Shown piece after piece: positions 35,561 through 46,870 of a DNA stretch of 64,000 nt. Numbering within the stretch: the stretch's first letter is position 1; each line of letters begins with the position of its first letter. Location of the stretch: the NCBI RefSeq assembly GCF_030463565.1, contig NC_134652.1, positions 17,089,397-17,153,396 on the forward strand, given 5' to 3'. Both the position numbers and the translations under genes were made by a program. The notes below the pieces were generated by a model. It was not told the DNA's origin, made no database searches, and saw nothing but the letters and a program-made list of their open reading frames with translations. The stretch comes from Pelecanus crispus. Taxonomy: Eukaryota > Chordata > Aves > Pelecaniformes > Pelecanidae.

Positions 35561-38500
35561 TTTGAAGTTTGTGGGAACGCGCCCGCGATCCTGCAGCAGC
35601 TGGGAAAGCTTCGAGGGAAACGGGGAGGACGTTGCGAACAACATCCCTGGCAGCGCGACCCCCGCACCCCTCGTGACATGAAACACGGCAATACGGGACG
35701 GGGAAGGCCCTGCTGTCCCCGAACGCTTTTGCAGACAACCCGTGTCATACATTCCCTTTGTTAAGCCAGCCAAGATCCCTCTGAAAACCAGTTCGGCGCC
35801 TCGCCCCCCTCCCATGCCGAAGGTGGCTCCGCAGCCCGGCTGCCTGGGAGGGAGCCCGGGGGCACAGCCCTCGCCTCCCCCGGCTCCGGGCAGCACCTGG
35901 AAGAACTGCCCAGTGCACTTTCTGCTTAGCATGAGAGCGGGGAAGAGGCAGAGCTGAGCTGCCCGGCGGCACAGCAGCATGCCAGCGCTTCTGTCTTTGG
36001 AGAAAACAGGGTAATGGGAAAGGCAGAGGAGCAAGACAGGAGCGCTAGACCAAAGCCTTGGCCCTGGTGGGGTTTTTAGCCCACCTCGGACAAAACTTCA
36101 GACCTTCAGAAAAGGCTGCGTGGAAACCCAGAAAGGGCTTCAGGTCTGCTCTCTGCAATAGCTGTGAACCCCTGCAAATGCCTGACGTTGCCAAGGTGCT
36201 GTGAGGGCATCTCTGAACACTACTCTTAACTCTAAGCCTAACCTTAAATCTAACCCTGCCCTTAATTCTAACCCTAAGCTTAACTCTAACCCCAACTGGA
36301 TGAAGAATGCTTGGGTTTCCTGAGGTCTGTGGATGCTGCTACGTGAGAGATGCTGCACTGCTGAGCAGGGAAGCAGCTGATGAGAACAGGGGCATCAAAG
36401 GTAAACGGGGGTAGCCCGCCGCAGGGTGAGTCATGTTTTCTGCTCACGAGGAGTAAAGCACTGCACAAATGGGATGCTGCGATGGGAAAAGCCAACCAAG
36501 GCTGCTTACGGCATCCTATTTCTGGAGCGGACAGAAGTAAGTGCTGGGGAGTCCCCAGACTGGGAAGCTCTTGCTGCACGTACTGGTTTCTAATCCCACC
36601 ACTCTCCGAAGAGCACCGGAATATTTGGGGACATGACCAAGCCCCTTTCCAGTGCAGAGCAGGGAAGTCACAAAGGCGCAGGGGCGCTGCCTGCCAAGCT
36701 GGCTGCACCAAGCCGCTGCTTGGGACCATTAGAGCAGGCTGAGCAGTGCCAGTCTCAAGAAAAAAAATGCAGTTTCCTCAAATCAGCACTGTCCTGCTCT
36801 CCTTCCTCGGGGGCTCCTGGCAGCGTGAGCTCAGCGGTGCCAGTCCAATGCAGACCGTCTGTGCCACTGCCTGCGCCTGTGAGGCCGGGGTCACTGACCC
36901 AGCAGGAGTTACCTGCTGGTGCGCCTGGCTGCCCCCAGCCCAGTCGGTGTCCCATGCCCTTGGCGGCACAGAGCAGGGCTCCGCTGGGAACAGATGCAGG
37001 AACGAGACAGACAGGCGTGAAGCAGCAGGCTGCCGGGCCCCCGAGCCGGGTGGCTGTGCGTTAGCAAGATCCCTCTGGCCCTGAGCTTTCATCTCCACAG
37101 CCTACACAAAGGGTGCCACCAAAAATGTATGTAAAAGCAGGAGAAACATGGGAGCCGGCCCTGAGGCATCCCTCCCTTCATCTCCTGCTTCCGACTGACA
37201 GCCAGCAATGACCTGCCACTCAATGGGAAGGCTTGCACACCTTACTTTGAGCAAAGGAGCCCCCCGGGCACGCACCGCCGCGCCGCACGCAGGCACGGCC
37301 CCCCACGCCCAGCCCCTCCTGGGAGCCAGAGGCAGGGGGGCTTGGTGGCCAGCCCGGCTCCCACAGAGCTCAGGCTGCTGCAGGGATGCATGGACCGCTA
37401 GGGACCAGGTGCTGCCCTCCCTGCGCTGTCGAGCCCCGCGTGGGCCTGGAAAAAGCCCTTTCTGGGAGGGTACAGATGACCTCCACTCACCCCATTCCCC
37501 TTGCTCCCCCTGGTGAGGTCCACCCTTGCACCTTCTGGTCTCCACCCCATCCTCTTCCTCGCCAAAGAGCCCTGCCCAGGGCCGGGGCACCCTCAATCCT
37601 AGCATCACAGCAAGGGTTTAGACTGCCCTGCCCCGAGGCGCTGCCCATGTCGGGCTGAGGCTGGGCGCAGGCAGCGTGCGGGCAGGGAGCAGAGATGTGG
37701 CTGTTCCCAGTGGGTGCTGCGCAGGGGCTGTTTTCCCAGCCATCCTCCGAATACAGATGTTTTCTCAGTGCAGGATCCAGACAGAGGAGGGTAAAATGTT
37801 TTCATTCCAAGCTCCCGGGGTCAGGTCATGGTTTGTCTAAATGGCTTTTGTTGCTGTAATTATCAGATTAGCTGATCTCTGGCAGTGTGTTTAGGGGCAG
37901 CCACATTAACTGTGGATCCTGACCCCCCCTGCCACCACCCTGCCCTGCTGGGGCAGTGGGTTTGCAATGAAGTGATGGGGATCAGGGATGCCAGGAGAGC
38001 CAAGTGAAAGGCTTGTGATTGCTTTTGAGCTGGTACCCAGCTGGACACTGGCCCAGGAGCAGCCGGCACTTTTGGAGAAGACAGCAGCGAGCCTCCTTGA
38101 CCTCCTCAGTGCACATGATGTTGCCAAGCTGGGCCTGATCCTTTCCTCCCACCCCAACCTGCAATTCACCGCAGCTGCAGAGCCCCATCCCAGGCACCTG
38201 CCTGCCGCTGTGGCTGATGCTCAGTGTGCAGACGCGGGACGGGGGCACCTGAGGTGCCTCCCCTTGCTCAGGGCTGGTGCTCCCTGCAGGCAGTGAGCCC
38301 AGAAGGTCATGGGGGGCTCTGGGACCCAGCACTGCGGCTGGGATGGGGTGCCTGGGGCCAGTGCCTGGCCGCAGGGTGCTGCGAAGGGTGGGCAGACCCC
38401 AGCAGCCGGGAAGGCGCGGGAATAGGAGCGTGAGATACCAGGCGAGACAGAGAGCGTGACGGGGAGATGAGAGAGCAGGGCGAGGGGCAGATAAAGAGGG

Positions 38501-41500
38501 ATCAGGAGTTTCCGGCCCCCGCCAGCCCCTCGCCGGGTCCATCTGTCAGCGCCTGTGAGTGCTGATGGCACCAAGCCCTGGTGGCAGCCGAGGCCGCAGG
38601 TCTGGCCGAGGGGCACAGTCAGGGGCTGGGAAGGGGCCCACGCTGCTGCCTTCCTGCTGCACTGGGGCACCGGCAGCGGCTCAGACCCCAGCGTGGCCGG
38701 GCACGGACAGTCTCCACGCACAGCCCCACGGGTGCCCCCAAGGCTGAGCCCCTGGGCACGCTGCCCTGCAGCACCCACCTCCTGCCCTCCCACCCCGCAG
38801 CCCCGCCGCACACGCAGATAGGGAGTGCCAGGAATTTCACTCACCGGCACCAAAAAAAGTGTTCCTGCTCTGCTGAGCTGCAGGTGAACACGCGGATGCT
38901 CGGTAGCTGCTCACTCGGGCACCGTGCCCGTGGCGGCCGCCTGTCCCCTGACATATCATCCCACCTCCTCTCTCACCTGCTGTAGGTAGGAGCAACAGGA
39001 GTTTCCCTTGAGCAAGGCAGAAGCTCTAAAGAAATGAAATAATTCCAAATCAGAAAAGACTTTATTATTTCTCCATAAACCAAATTATTTAAAATGTGGT
39101 TTCTCTGCATTTCAGTTTCTGAAGTCTTGTAATGCCAGAGCATAACACCCCACTGAATGAAGACTTCTGGAGCAGAACATCTACATCTTCTCTTTCAAAG
39201 AACATTTCAACCTCTTTAAATGCTTCAGAAAATTTCAACAGCAAAATTTTGCCTTTAAATACCATGTTCCTGCAGGAATTTTTGACTTCAGCAAAACATA
39301 ACTTAAAAAATTTAAAAAAAAGAAAAAGCGGAAGCTATATTCCTGTTATTTTTCCTAATTGCCACCATGACAGAGCTTAGTTAGCTCCAAATCCATCTTC
39401 TTTGCTTCTAGCTGAAAGCAACCTAGAGCAGCGAGGACAAAGCCTGTGCACCCCTGAGAAGGAGCATATCCACCAACCCAATCAGGCTCAAACCTCTCCT
39501 GCCATCGCTGCTGCTTGGGCACAGCCAGAGGTTCACCATTTCTCTAGTTAAACCCATTTTGCACATTAGTCCTGGTGCCCCTGGAGTCCCAGCCCAGCCC
39601 ATGGACCACTCAGGACCTGCCCCATGGCCATGCTCACCTTTTCTGCATCCACTCGTCCCCCAGGCACCCAGGAAGAGCACAGGCACCCCGGAGCAGTGTT
39701 GGCCCTGAAAGGTGCAAGGGATGGGCTGGTCCCAGTGCTCACCATGGGACGAGCCACTGGGGCTGGGAAAGCCTGTTTGAGAGACCTGCTTTCCCCTAGT
39801 TTTTCCTTTTGCATCAGCACCCACTGGCAGATGTCAGGAGACCGGCTCATGGATTGTGACCTGCCCAGGTGCTGACGCCTCTTACCCCGGTGCATTAAAG
39901 ATGGTTTCCCAACCGTGCAGAGGACCAATGGAGACAAGACTGGACTGTTGGTCCCTGAGCATCCCCAGCCCTGGAGCAGGACAGACCCTGCTATGTCAGG
40001 GCATGGACTTTTGCACAGCCAAAGAAGCTGGTTTTGGGAGGTCCGATGCGGGGCAATGGCTGTCACCCCCAGGGTCTGGGGTGCCCCAGAGGCAGCAAAC
40101 CCCCTGCCCAAGCTCTGCCCCCTCACCAGTGTGCCTGGCTCGTGCCTCGGGACAGAGACACCCAACGTGTCGCAGGGAGCTGCTCCGCCGTGGTGTGTCC
40201 ATGCTGCCAGGCAGCTGCAGGACCCCGGCTGCGCCCGCGAGGCCGGCGGGATGGAGGCATCTCCAGCACAGCCAGTCCCAGCTGGACCCCTCCAAGCAGG
40301 GCATGTGGCACTGCATGGCCGGAATAAGGCCAGGAAAGAGGACTCCAGCTCCCTTGCAGGGAGCCTGGTGCCATTGGTACTTTCTGGACCTTGGTGTAGG
40401 AGCAGATTTACTGAAAACAATTTATTTAATATAAAAAATAATTTCTTACGGCGTTTTGGCTGGCGTCAGCCAAGCGCTTACTCACCCGGGAATTCAAACA
40501 AAGGCAGGGCTGGCGCCCAGCCAGGGGGTCGGGCGCTGGGTGGTCGTGTCCATCCCGGCCTCGGACCCGCCTCTGGGTCACTTGCGGGCTTGTGGCATGA
40601 TGTCTCCATTTATTTATTGGAAATGTTTGAACAGGAAATGCTAATGGTTTGGGTTTGTGGAGACAGCTGGAGGGGTCCGGCCAGAGCTGCTGAGAAAGGG
40701 AGGGTGTGCTGGGACAGGGCAGCCCAGTGGGGAAGGGGGAGTTGGTGCTGCCGGTGCTACCTCTGGGGATCTGTCCCCTCTGTGTTTGGGGTGGAGGACC
40801 CAACGCGAGGTGAGACCAGGGAGGGTCCCACTGGTTCTGCTGCCTCCTCCTTCGGCGCTGCCTGCAGCCGCCACTGCAGAACGCACAGCCATGCTGCAAG
40901 CGTGGGGCTGCTCCCGGCATGCTGCCGTGCCTGCTACCAGTGTCCAGCACCGCCAGGGTGCATGGGAATGGCACTGCCAAAGTGATGCAGGGAGAAAGGC
41001 AACCACAGGGCCATGCATATCCCATTCCCAGCCCTCGGGCTTGGGCCTGGCGGGTGCCCATTAGCGTGGGAGGGATGTGAGAGTGCTGCCTCCCCCTGCG
41101 AGGGGGTCGAGAGGTTCCTACGCAGCCTGGCTCTGGACCGGGCTGTTCCTGCATTTGCTGATAACAGAGGAGGTGAAGCCTGACCCAGGAAAGCAGGCAA
41201 GATCCGCAGAGATAAACTCCCTGCAGCAAGACAAAGGCACTGACCTCCGCACAGCCCGAGCTGCCGCATTCCCACAAGCACAGCAACAATTGCCCAGGAG
41301 CAGCAGGGAGATCTGCACCAAACCCGCTGGCCAGCCGCCGGGAAGGGCCTGCACGGCAGCCAGTGACACCTCCACCAGGATCACCGCAGAGAAACCACAG
41401 CTCAGGGTTTTTAACTAGAGCTACTGTAGGTATCAATTGCTCAGGCAGTGACAGCAAAGAGAGCCTGCTGTTATTGCTTCCTCTTCATTTAGCAGTGCAG

Positions 41501-41984
41501 CGTGCTTGGCACTGCCTGTGTTGCACGGCCAGAGGGATGCTGCATGAGTACCCCCTCATACTCCCTACGTTACGCTTTTATATACACGCTTGCAGCACAA
41601 ACAGACTTCAGGTTTCATCCCTAAATACAGCCAAGGATCTTATGCATTCGCGCAATTCAGGTTTCAGCGTCTGCTTTGAGCAGAGGCTGCTGTGGCACTG
41701 CAGAGCTCGAGCGCACCCAGGGAAACTGAACGGCAGGCGCGGGGTCAGCTCTGCCTCCCCATGCCCGGCCCATGGGCTGGGAGGCTGGAGCCCGCCTGGC
41801 ACCTCTGCGGGCCCTGCGCTAGGTCTGCCCCAAAATAGCACCAGCTGAAAAAGGCAGGGGCACTTAATGGGATTTGCAGAAACACCCAGCTCAGTTACAC
41901 CCCGCAGTATGCCTGTTGTCTCGGGTGTGTTTTTAAAATCTTTATCTCTGCATCATTAAACACTGATCTACATTTGAAAAGAAT
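35561..41984. other. GOT1-NKX2-3 intergenic DNA, first part
   Basis: Noncoding. It includes the 18-bp minisatellite (36226-36297) and an AT-rich patch at about 39010-39420. Otherwise it is GC-rich unique sequence. Open frames of 356 codons (39915-40985, +) and 343 codons (40426-41457, -) overlap each other, lack any recognisable domain and have no splice or start context. They are not annotated as genes. Confidence 0.6.
36226..36297. repeat. 18-bp minisatellite, four units, telomere-like core
   Basis: Four head-to-tail 18-bp units (36226-36243, 36244-36261, 36262-36279, 36280-36297) follow the pattern TTAANTCTAACCCTAAGC. Most units contain CTAACC or CTAACCCT, the complement of AGGGTTAG, so the array resembles diverged vertebrate telomere repeats. 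The pattern starts abruptly after ctctgaacactactc and ends at gga. The unit count is exact; the variants differ at a few positions each. Confidence 0.85.
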
Positions 41985-42095
41985 CACTTCGGTTCCCTAC
42001 CTCTGAAATGAGGATAACTATCCTTCACCTCATAGCAGGGTTATGAGGATAAACAGATTAAAGACTGCGAGATATTGTGGCAAAGAAGGTTAAAC
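41985..42095 (+). repeat. MIR/L2-type SINE/LINE tail fossil
   Basis: The series ggttccctacctctgaaatg, aggataactatcc, cacctcatagcagggttatg and aggataaacagatta matches the MIR/L2 pattern (cagtttcctcatctgtaaaatgagg ... ctacctcatagggttgt ... gaggattaaat). It is in sense orientation on +. This is a very old amniote family, so the copy predates birds. Confidence 0.75.
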
Positions 42096-42604
42096 AAGCC
42101 CCTGTAACAGACGGCCCAGGGGCAGGGACCAGCATCAGAGCGATGCACAGCATAAGCCGCCGACCCACGTCTGCACCATGCTAATGATCCCAAAATCCCA
42201 GTGCTGAGTTTGCCACCGTCTGCCTTCCCAGGATGCGATCCCCAGCCAGCTGAAGGCCTGCTGAGGGGCTACTCCCCCAGACAGGGATGTGCCCCCGTGC
42301 CCTGAGCCTGGGAGCAGGGAGCGCAGGGACACGGGGGGGAAAGGGGGACAGGAAGTGCCCATCCGGAGCTCAAGGCTACGGGAGGGCATCGGTGGCCCAG
42401 GTGCAGCAACAAGGGGCTGCTGGGTGCACACGTGGTGTGGGCAGCAGGGCGCAGGTGGGCAGCTGGCCCCTCTGCACACCCCTCCCTGCATCCTTGGAGA
42501 GGGACACCCCTCTGCTGCTGCCCACAGCCCTGCCACACGCCCCGGGCAGGCAGGGACAGCAGGGAGATAACGCACTTCTGCAGAAAGAGCTGGTGGGGGA
42601 GTGG

Positions 42605-42870
42605 ATGAGCCAGACAATTACTGTCTGGAAAGTCTCACCCGGGTCCCTAGTAAAATAATGGCACAAATATTAAGAAAAGGAGCTCTGTAAACATCTAGAG
42701 GATAATGAAACCATGAGCTATAAGCAGGATGAGATTTGTAAATAAAGGACTGTGCCAAAACCAACAAGCCCTCCATAATTGTTTTGGATAGAAGGACAAG
42801 ATTAGTACGGGAAGGGGACTCGGCAGATGTCATGAGAGGAGACCTGGAAGCGCTGGGTCTGTCCTTCTGC
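42605..42870 (+). mobile_element. CR1 LINE fragment, reverse-transcriptase region, sense on +
   Basis: 'ccctagtaaaataatggcac' and 'aaatatt' followed by 'gtaaacatctagaggataat' and 'ctgtgccaaaaccaacaag' and 'ggactcggcagatgt' follow the CR1 RT stretch that encodes PGKIMEQI, KHLEDNE, SCQTNLISFFD and AVDV. The frame is broken and the copy is strongly diverged. Downstream the match fades by about 42870. Confidence 0.65.
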
Positions 42871-44619
42871 CTGGCCATTGGGGAGCCCCCGGCACGTTTG
42901 GGCAGGTTTGAGGGGGCTGACCTGCACAAAACGGTGCCTCTGATGGCACGGCTGGCACCTGGGGATGTACCTGCCCTCCGGAGGCGGACACCTGCACTCC
43001 CCCAGCCTGGCACATGTCACACCCGCACTGGTGCAGTCACTCACGCCTTGGCCACCTCCGAATCGCTGGCAGAGAGCAAGGCTAAACCTGAGCCCCCATC
43101 CCAGCTGGGGCACATCTCAGTACTGTCCCTCACAGGGCTGGGACCCGCCCGGTGCAGGAACAAGCCAGCTGGACAGTCACAGAGGGACAGAGTGAGAAGT
43201 AAAACTGGGGAAAGCCAGGAGCAGGAAAATAATGCTGGCACCTTCCACGCTGTTCCCCAGGTTTTGGCAACACCTTGTCTTTTGTGAACATGAAAATGGC
43301 ATGTTCTGCGAAACTGTAGGGTTCCCCGGCGCTCTCAAGTATCGGATTTTTGGCCAGACGTACAGGAAATGTGCATGCACCTCCTTGCAACCAGCCCTTT
43401 GAAATGCTACACTATAAAAGCACATGTAAGCATTAGCAGTCATCTGCACTGCACAGGCCAAACCTGTCCAGCGTTGACATTGCATGGAAGGAAAAGCAGG
43501 GGCCTGGCCAAAATGTACCTGGTTTTGTACCCGAGCCTTGGGTCTCTGCAGCATGCAACCATACGTGGGTAACACACGCTCGCTGGCGAGCAGCTGGCTG
43601 CATGCGGCATGCAGGGCAATGCACGCTCACAGCCGCGCACAAACCGAGGATGAAATGCACCATATATGGTGAAGATATTATTAGTCCATAGTTGTCTTCA
43701 TAGGATCTTCCAAGGAAATCTTGCTTGAAAATGGGAAACAAAGAGGTTTGTCTGTGAGACTCAAGCAGGGATTCAAACTGCTTGAAGGACCAAAAGCAAT
43801 GGCTTCAAAGAAACAGGGAGCACTGAGGCTGCGGGTGTCAGACTCTTGGGTATGTGCAAGGTGCTTAACAATATTCCAGTTAAGTATTTGTCCTAATTAA
43901 TGCTGACTGCCCACCCATTACATACATCCCGACCAGTCTCCAGAAGTCGTTCTCCACAGGGAGATGTCGCTGAAATGGTGTCAGGGAAGGTGAGCGCCAG
44001 ACTCCAGGTACCCGGCACAGGCACAGGCGAGCTGAGAGTCAGCACCAACTCCCTGCTGCCAACCTCAGCTGCAGTCTGGCGCATGATAGAGGGGATGGAG
44101 TCACCTGGTCGTGGGTTTTGTTTTGACTGAGCTGAATGCCGAGTTGGATGTGTCGGCGAAGAAAGTGGGCTCTCTCTCTGAGTGGCAGGGGCTAAGGCAG
44201 GGCTCTGGCGCTGAGTGGGGCTGGTTTGGGCTCCCAGGGGTGAGCAGCTGGGTGTGAGCTTGATGCTAGGACCACATGGCGAACGCAGTCCCGGGCATCA
44301 GAACACGGAGCACAGTGAATGGGAGTTATAAGGCAGTGTCTTACGCAGCAGGGGATGGCATGCCAGCCCTGAGATACTGTGACTACCCTGGTGCCCCATT
44401 TTAAAAAGATGCACATGACGGGAGAGCCACAGATGCGATCCCCTCCGTTCCTGTTTTTGCCATCTCCCATAGCATCCTTGCAGCCAGACTGGGGAGGTGT
44501 GGGCTGGAAGAAGGGGGACACAAGGTGGGTTAAAAACTGAGCGCTGGCACAGGGACCCAGCAAGGCGGTGGGATCTGCGTCTTCAGACATTTCCAAAATT
44601 CGATGGATTGAGGCCCGAC
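42871..44619. other. Intergenic DNA between two CR1 fragments
   Basis: No gene, RNA or clear repeat was recognised. The flanking CR1 pieces are in the same orientation and in element order, so this could be the interrupted or unrecognisably decayed middle of one insertion. Confidence 0.5.
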
Positions 44620-45130
44620 CAGCGGGCTGTACTGCCAGAGCTCCTGAGGCCAAAATTATTCTGTGAAATGAGAGAGGGTGCAGAAAACAGCCACAGAAAA
44701 GACAGAAGGGCAGGAGAACGCACCCCACAGTGACAGAATCAAGCTCAACCTGTTTTCTTCTTAAAAAAGCTTAAGAAATTTGACTGCTATGCACAAGTAC
44801 TCTCATAGTAAGAAAATACCGTGTGCTAAAGCTTTTTTATTCCAGCCAAAAAAGGCAGAACAAGAATCAATGGCTTGAAATTAAAAGCCAGACAAACCTT
44901 CATAAGAAATGCGACATACATTTTCTGAGCAATGCTGATTATCTGGCAGATTAACCATCAGTGATTAAGTAAGACCAAACCATGAACTCCCTCGCTTCTC
45001 CAGACCAGATGCTTTTGTGCATTAGCAAAACCCCAAGTTATTCGGATCTCGAAAGAGTAACAAGACAAGGCAGTCGGGGAGATCAGCATAGGTGATCTAG
45101 TGACTAACTCTGATCTTAAACATCGTGGTT
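44620..45130 (+). mobile_element. CR1 (L3-like) LINE 3' end, sense on +
   Basis: 'gagagagggtgcagaaaaca' and 'gccac' open the match, then 'gtgacagaatcaagctcaac', 'ggcagaacaagaatcaatgg', 'cttgaaattaaaagccagac' and 'gatctagtgac'. This is the order of the CR1 end stretch (ERVQK..., then SNGLKLKLDK, then the 3' UTR with agactagatgatct). The terminal short repeats are not visible. It is ancient and broken. Confidence 0.75.
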
Positions 45131-45699
45131 AAAAATACATCGTGTTACTAATACACATAGAAAAATTCCCATCGTACAACCTCAGTGTAAACACGGAACA
45201 GTAGACATCTGCAAACCCACAGATGGAGGGGGATGACAGTTGCTAGTCCTGTTTTAGAAAGAGGAAAACACCCAGCCCACAGACGACCCGCAAGGGCCTT
45301 GCGATGAAAGCGCGAGTGAGACATGAGCTTGCAACACCAGGAGTCTGTCACGAGGCAAATTCATGAGTGAGATGGGGTCTGCCCCAGGATGCTCCTGGAT
45401 CCCAAGTATAGGCACACAGTCCTTTGGGTGGGCAAGAGGAGGTCTCTCCGTGCACAGCTTAGGGGGAACCACACAAGGTATATGATCATTCCAGGGAAAA
45501 CAGGACCACAGGGATGTACAGAAATGGGAAAAAAAATTGGATGGAAAAAAAAATCCTTAGGAATGAATAACAAAAAAAGCTGATGGAGATAATGGAAACC
45601 TGGACGACATTCACAGCTGAAGCAAAACACACCTGGCAAGGACCAGTCCCAAATAGACTGGCTAGAGGCAAACTTATCTTCTCTCTTTTTAGTATCTAT
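45131..45699. other. Spacer between tail-to-tail CR1 copies
   Basis: About 570 bp with no recognised feature. Short A-rich runs occur at 45528-45535, 45545-45553 and 45570-45577, which may be remnants of 3' tails. Confidence 0.4.
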
Positions 45700-46870
45700 A
45701 TTCACAGAATTATAAAAAATAAGCCTGGAAGGCCCTTGAAAGGTCACCTAGCCTGTCTGCCTGCCCCGAAATGAGGCAAACCCTTCCTGGTAGAGCTTTT
45801 GTCTAAACTCTTCCTAAAATAAGCCTCTAGTGGTGAAGACGGCTCCCAAGAAAAACGAGTTTTAATCTCCTTTACCGCAGTCATTGCAGAGTAAGCCTAT
45901 GGCTTCTTCTTCTACCCACCCTGAAAACAAGGAATAGCCCATTATCTCGCGCTTTGTAGCAGGGCTTTATGCATTTAAAGACTTTTATCTTACTTCCCTG
46001 CAGTCTTTTCGTCTTGATACTAAGCTACCCTGGTCCTTCAGCCTTCTCCAGTATGTCATGTTTTCTGAATTTCTGATCTCGTTCTTCCCTGGGCTTTCTC
46101 CAAGAACCGCAACTTGAAACGCTGAGCCCCAAGTGGGATTCAGCGCTCAGGCTAACACTTTCTAAGTGCAGCAGGATCACATCAGGTGTCTTACAAACAC
46201 CTTATTTATACATCCTGGTCTGATTTTGCTCTTCTCACTTGGGCTGCTGCTGGCTCGCGTTCCCTGCGGGACCCACTGTCACCTCCAGCTACTTTCCCAC
46301 AGAGCAACCTTGCTCATTCTCCAGCTAGTGCTTGTGATGTTGATTTTTCCCAACTCATAGAAAAGCCTTCTATTTGTTCTTATCGACAGGTTTATTTCAG
46401 ATTTCTCCAATTTCTCAAGAAAAGCACTCTTGCACACCCTACGAGACTGCAGGTAAAATTCACCGATGAAAGGACTGAGTAGCCCTAGACCCAGACCAGC
46501 CCCTGTCTGAGGGTTGAGCACTCGTAACTGCCCTTCCAAAACAGTTTTCCAGCCAGCTGTGCTCTCATGTAGCCAGCCACACATTCACCTAGACCACGTT
46601 TCTCTCTATTGCTTACAAGAATGTCATGTGGAAATGGGACTGAACTCCAGTGAAAGTCAAAATTTAGCACATCTTGTTTTTCCTGTGTCAGACAGCACAG
46701 ATATCCTCAAGTAGAAGAAAATACAGTTGGTTTGGCTCTTAGCTGATGGCCAAAGCTGTCACTTACCACTTCGTTATCTCTACTCGCGTGTTGTGTCCCT
46801 TAATGATGTATTTGCCTGTCTTCAATCTGTTTATGCCAATGTCCCATTTTTCCTTCAGTTCTGCACCCCG
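45700..46870 (-). mobile_element. CR1 LINE, 3' 1.2 kb, antisense to +
   Basis: Read on +, the reverse complement of CR1 is followed over more than 1.1 kb. In order: 'ctggaaggcccttgaaaggt' with 'cacctag' (3' UTR), 'tttatgcatttaaagac', 'cttctccagtatgtcatgtt', 'tttcagatttctccaatttc', 'gaccacgtttctctctattg', 'cttacaagaatgtcatgtgg' and 'cttaccacttcgttatctct'. It is the longest repeat in the window and covers most of the RT C-terminal half plus 3' UTR. The 5' edge near 46870 is approximate. Divergence is high, so it is an old copy. Confidence 0.8.
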
